Below the pieces are notes generated by a model, which was not told the origin of the DNA, ran no database searches, and was given only the letters and a program-made list of their open reading frames with translations. Of a stretch of DNA of 7,536 nucleotides, positions 6,892 to 7,536 are shown piece after piece. The stretch is from positions 1 through 7,536 of the forward strand of contig JBKBRC010000075.1 in the NCBI GenBank assembly GCA_046292345.1. The letters are read 5' to 3'. The translations under genes and the position numbers were made by a program. Source of the DNA: JBKBRC01 sp046292345 (lineage in GTDB: Bacteria > Bacteroidota > Rhodothermia > Rhodothermales > Rubricoccaceae). The stretch's first letter is position 1; each line of letters starts with the position of its first letter.

Positions 6892-7536
6892 TCAAACCCG
6901 GTGAAATACCGTGGCAAACTCGCGCAGCGGCATGCCGCCCTCTTCGCTGGCCTGGTCCGGCTCGCGAGCCAGCTCGAGCTCGAACGCGACGCGGTCAGCG
7001 CGGTAGTAGCGGTGCTGCACGTACACGACGCGCTCGCCGGCGGTGCGGCTGACACGCACGACGCGCAGCAGCGGCCGGCCCACCTCCAGGCCGAGCGCCT
7101 CGGCAAGCGTCTCGTCGGCCAGCGTCGCCTCGATCGTGTAGCGTCCCGAGAGAACCGGGATGCCGTAGTGGCGCTCCAGCACGGCGTAGATCGTGTCTCT
7201 GGCCAGGTCGTGTCCTTCGAGGAGCTGCGCGTAAAACGGTGGCAGCCACGTGCGGTCGAGCGCGAGCGGTTCCCCGGAGGCGAGCCGCAGCCGGTCGAGC
7301 CGCACGACGTACGGGGGCGTGCCCGACGGGTCTGCCGGCAGCGCCAGTGCCTCGGCGACGTCGGCCGGCGCGGGCTCCGGTGCGTGGTGCAGCACCTGCG
7401 AAGACGCGTTGAGGCCCGCCCGGATCATGTCCTGCGCAAAGTCGGTCAGGCGCACGAGCCCCTGCGGCGTCTTGGGCGGCGCTACGAACGAGCCGAGCCC
7501 CTGCCGGCGGTAGATGCGCCCCTCGGCCTCGAGCGT
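6892..7536 (-). CDS. GntR-family transcriptional regulator, HutC subfamily (partial, N-terminus beyond the window)
   Basis: Ligand-responsive DNA-binding repressor or activator. The frame is open to position 7536, and 214 residues are visible. The first 22 or so (LEAEGRIYRRQGLGSFVA) are the end of a GntR winged helix-turn-helix, covering the recognition-helix end and the wing. About 100 N-terminal residues would be expected in total before the effector domain, so only the front of the DNA-binding domain is missing. The rest is a UTRA effector domain: PYVVRLDRLRLASGEPLALDRTWLP, then a DLARDTIYAVLERHYGIPV block, an IEATLAD..AEALGLEVGRPLLRVVR block, and the closing VQHRYYRADRVAFELEL. These are the marks of HutC-type members, which bind small metabolites such as sugar phosphates, urocanate or amines; the ligand here cannot be told. 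It is followed 13 bp later by the uncharacterised membrane protein, its most likely target operon along with its own promoter, which is outside the window. A GTG at 7455 is an internal codon, not the start. Confidence 0.93.
   Translation of the reverse strand, partial: TLEAEGRIYRRQGLGSFVAPPKTPQGLVRLTDFAQDMIRAGLNASSQVLHHAPEPAPADVAEALALPADPSGTPPYVVRLDRLRLASGEPLALDRTWLPPFYAQLLEGHDLARDTIYAVLERHYGIPVLSGRYTIEATLADETLAEALGLEVGRPLLRVVRVSRTAGERVVYVQHRYYRADRVAFELELAREPDQASEEGGMPLREFATVFHRV

Noticed and set aside
6871..6894. TTGATCA at the start of the membrane protein as half of an FNR/ANR-type box
   Set aside because: The second half-site does not occur at the required spacing and the sequence is the start codon region itself.
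6879..7106. Upstream extension of the membrane protein frame to position 7106
   Set aside because: This part overlaps the UTRA domain of the GntR gene and reads Arg/Ser/Cys-rich with no membrane segment; ATG 6878 just after the GntR stop is the better start.

Overview
The window is a GC-rich stretch of bacterial chromosome, almost entirely coding. It holds five genes on the + strand that converge on two genes on the - strand. A C-family (cbb3) heme-copper oxidase with its own copper-delivery genes points to an aerobic or microaerobic Gram-negative-type bacterium. The high GC, the mostly weak Shine-Dalgarno sites and the compact oxidase gene set would fit a high-GC Bacteroidota/Rhodothermota-like lineage, but that placement is a guess. 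No rRNA, tRNA, CRISPR array, insertion sequence or phage gene was seen.

Positions 47-5916 (+) read as one transcription unit: ccoN (catalytic subunit), ccoO (mono-heme cytochrome c), a ccoP-like mono-heme cytochrome c, a CcoI-type copper P1B-ATPase, and a TauE/SafE (DsbD_2-like) membrane protein. The gaps between genes are 6, 44, 3 and 9 bp. The first three genes make the terminal oxidase that passes electrons from a c-type cytochrome to O2. The ATPase, and probably the SafE-like protein, supply or handle copper for the CuB site. ccoQ, ccoG, ccoH and ccoS are not present within the unit.

Positions 5904-7536 (-) hold a HutC-type GntR regulator, cut by the window edge, followed 13 bp later by an unrecognised membrane protein of about seven membrane segments. 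This protein ends in a Pro/Ala/Glu-rich tail containing a 21-bp tandem repeat. Its stop codon lies inside the end of the SafE-like gene, giving a 13-bp tail-to-tail overlap.

I see no wholly new system. The points most worth following are departures from textbook cbb3 biology. The catalytic subunit has His where a conserved active-site-region Glu is expected, the CcoP-like subunit has one heme site instead of two, and the CcoI-like ATPase has lost its HMA domain while keeping the N-terminal Cys-rich metal-binding module. The GntR plus unknown membrane protein pair is the least understood part. No gap between genes exceeds 46 bp, so there is no long non-coding stretch to describe.
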